NCBI GenBank assembly: GCA_041573795.1
Contig: JBFFQB010000073.1
Location: 1 to 16,733, forward strand
Length of the DNA: 16,733 bases
Reading direction: 5' to 3'
Source of the DNA: E44-bin32 sp041573795
GTDB taxonomy: Bacteria > Chloroflexota > Anaerolineae > Anaerolineales > E44-bin32
Part shown: positions 15,309 through 16,733 of the stretch, piece by piece
Numbering within the stretch: the stretch's first letter is position 1
Layout: every line of letters begins with the position of its first letter
Translations under genes and position numbers: made by a program
The notes under the pieces: generated by a model
What the model saw: the letters and a program-made list of their open reading frames with translations, nothing else
The model's database searches: none
What the model was told of the DNA's origin: nothing

Positions 15309-15336
15309 AAACGGGATGGCTATAGCCATCCCGTTT
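15309..15336. terminator. Perfect 28-bp palindrome, bidirectional terminator
   Basis: Arms AAACGGGATGGC (15309-15320) and GCCATCCCGTTT (15325-15336) flank TATA, so the whole 28 bases are self-complementary. It sits between the convergent ends of ahcY (plus) and the NBR1-Ig lipoprotein (minus). On the minus strand the stem is followed by TTTTT, a good Rho-independent terminator. On the plus strand only TTTG follows, so termination there may be weaker. Confidence 0.88.
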
Positions 15337-15352
15337 GTCCATTCTCTTGAAA

Positions 15353-15904
15353 TCAGTTGGTCGGAGTACCGCGTGAGGTTGGTGCTGGCGTAGGCGTTGC
15401 GACAACAACCCACAGAAAAACTTGTTCACCAAAGAGATCACCTTCGGGTGAGCTTGCCTGCCATATGCTGATGTGCTCTCCGGCATTCAAGGGGGCGTTG
15501 AGCTCGACCTGCCATATGGCTATTGAACCTGCGCTTGCAGGGTACAGAGCGATATCATCGGTCCCACTGAAGGCATCGTTGCTGACATGCTGCAACCGGT
15601 ATCCGGGTCCCCAATCACAAGTCCCGCTATTCTGAACTGACCAGCGCTTGTCCAAGCTAGCACCAGGATCAACTATGGTTTGATCCGGGATGGTCAGGTC
15701 CTCCAAGAAAATCGCATCATTGAAACAATTTGAAGAAACGGCAATCGGCGTCGATATCAAGACCTGGGGGGTAACCGTCGGGAGGGGTGTGCCGACCGCA
15801 GATGGCAATGGCGTCCACACCGCGCTTGGCGTAGGGTCTGACCGGGATCCGCACGCAAGCAGGTAGACAGAACCAAGAATAAAAACGATGAAGAGACGAC
15901 GCAC
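15353..15904 (-). CDS. NBR1-Ig-like domain lipoprotein
   Basis: Predicted surface lipoprotein of 183 residues from the GTG at 15904. The start MRRLFIVFILGSVYLLAC gives an ideal short signal peptide with lipobox LLAC (Cys18). A Thr/Pro-rich linker follows, with two diverged SAVxTPLP units (residues 27-42). Residues about 60-168 match the Ig-like domain named after human NBR1: WSVQNSGTCDWGPGYRL (88-104), LNAGEHISIWQASSPEG (139-155) and the closing FLWVVV. A short TP-rich tail (ATPTPAPTSRGTPTN) ends the protein. An in-frame GTG at 15919 is nearly at the predicted transcription start; the open frame extends further upstream but beyond the promoter. No Shine-Dalgarno is visible before either GTG. 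The domain is common in Anaerolineae exported proteins, and its ligand here is unknown. Confidence 0.8.
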   Translation of the reverse strand: MRRLFIVFILGSVYLLACGSRSDPTPSAVWTPLPSAVGTPLPTVTPQVLISTPIAVSSNCFNDAIFLEDLTIPDQTIVDPGASLDKRWSVQNSGTCDWGPGYRLQHVSNDAFSGTDDIALYPASAGSIAIWQVELNAPLNAGEHISIWQASSPEGDLFGEQVFLWVVVATPTPAPTSRGTPTN

Positions 15905-15926
15905 TATAGCAGCATCCACACTATGA

Positions 15927-15955
15927 ATTATAGCGATTGCCCCGTGGTTGCTCAA
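15927..15955 (-). promoter_or_regulatory. Near-consensus promoter of the NBR1-Ig lipoprotein gene
   Basis: Minus-strand -35 TTGAGC (15955-15950), 17 bases, perfect -10 TATAAT (15932-15927). Predicted start about 15920, only some 16 bases before the GTG at 15904. The promoter therefore limits the gene to the short lipoprotein form. Confidence 0.8.
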
Positions 15956-15980
15956 ATCAACCCTGCCAAGTGTGTGAATA

Positions 15981-16022
15981 GAAAGGAAAGAAGCCCGATT
16001 ACAGTCTTTTGCAACGGGCTTC
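15981..16022 (-). terminator. Rho-independent terminator of recA
   Basis: On the minus strand GAAGCCCG (16022-16015) pairs with CGGGCTTC (15997-15990). The inner TTGCA and TGTAA extend the stem by five more pairs across one bulged T, leaving a six-base loop. TTTCCTTTC follows. It starts 24 bases after the recA stop codon. Confidence 0.88.
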
Positions 16023-16046
16023 GTGGTTGGGTCCGGCTGGTGTTTG

Positions 16047-16733
<687 letters not shown>

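Overview
This window is a stretch of bacterial core chromosome, most likely from the phylum Chloroflexota and probably Anaerolineae-like. I infer that from four things: the long insertions in ribosomal protein S12 and in RpoB; two lipoproteins with Thr/Pro-rich linkers, one carrying an NBR1-type Ig-like domain; a short thermophile/archaeal-type S-adenosylhomocysteinase; and a mycobacterial-type adenosine kinase. No taxonomic search was possible, so the assignment is an inference. Base composition is balanced (about half G+C), and I see no insertion sequence, prophage, CRISPR array or tRNA.

Left part (1-7362, all minus strand): information-processing genes. In transcription order they are rpoB (RNA polymerase beta), then the str-type operon rpsL (S12), rpsG (S7), fusA (EF-G) and tuf (EF-Tu, cut by the left edge). 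rpoB is not followed by rpoC and is not preceded by rplKAJL. It has its own promoter and a leader with an attenuator-like hairpin. The str operon has a separate promoter of almost identical design in the rpoB-rpsL gap, a leader hairpin, and a further hairpin between rpsL and rpsG where S7 autoregulation acts in E. coli.

Middle (7666-10110, minus strand): a large TPR-containing lytic transglycosylase lipoprotein (Slt70-like architecture) with a TTG start. It lies divergent to the next operon.

Right-centre (10200-15281, plus strand): a compact five-gene operon, mtnA - adenosine kinase - GNAT acetyltransferase - aldo/keto reductase - ahcY. The recognisable theme is recycling of the by-products of S-adenosylmethionine use. 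AhcY splits S-adenosylhomocysteine into homocysteine and adenosine, AdoK traps the adenosine as AMP, and MtnA processes methylthioribose-1-phosphate from methylthioadenosine. The acetyltransferase and the aldo/keto reductase have no obvious place in the pathway. The operon ends in a perfect 28-bp palindrome that can serve as a bidirectional terminator.

Right end (15353-16733, minus strand): a small NBR1-Ig-domain lipoprotein with a near-consensus promoter, then the 3' two-thirds of recA with a strong intrinsic terminator. The window is mostly conserved housekeeping. I found no convincing undescribed defence or mobile system. The items most worth following up are the isolated rpoB with its leader, the RpoB and S12 lineage insertions, the natural rifampicin-pocket substitution, and the five-gene salvage operon.
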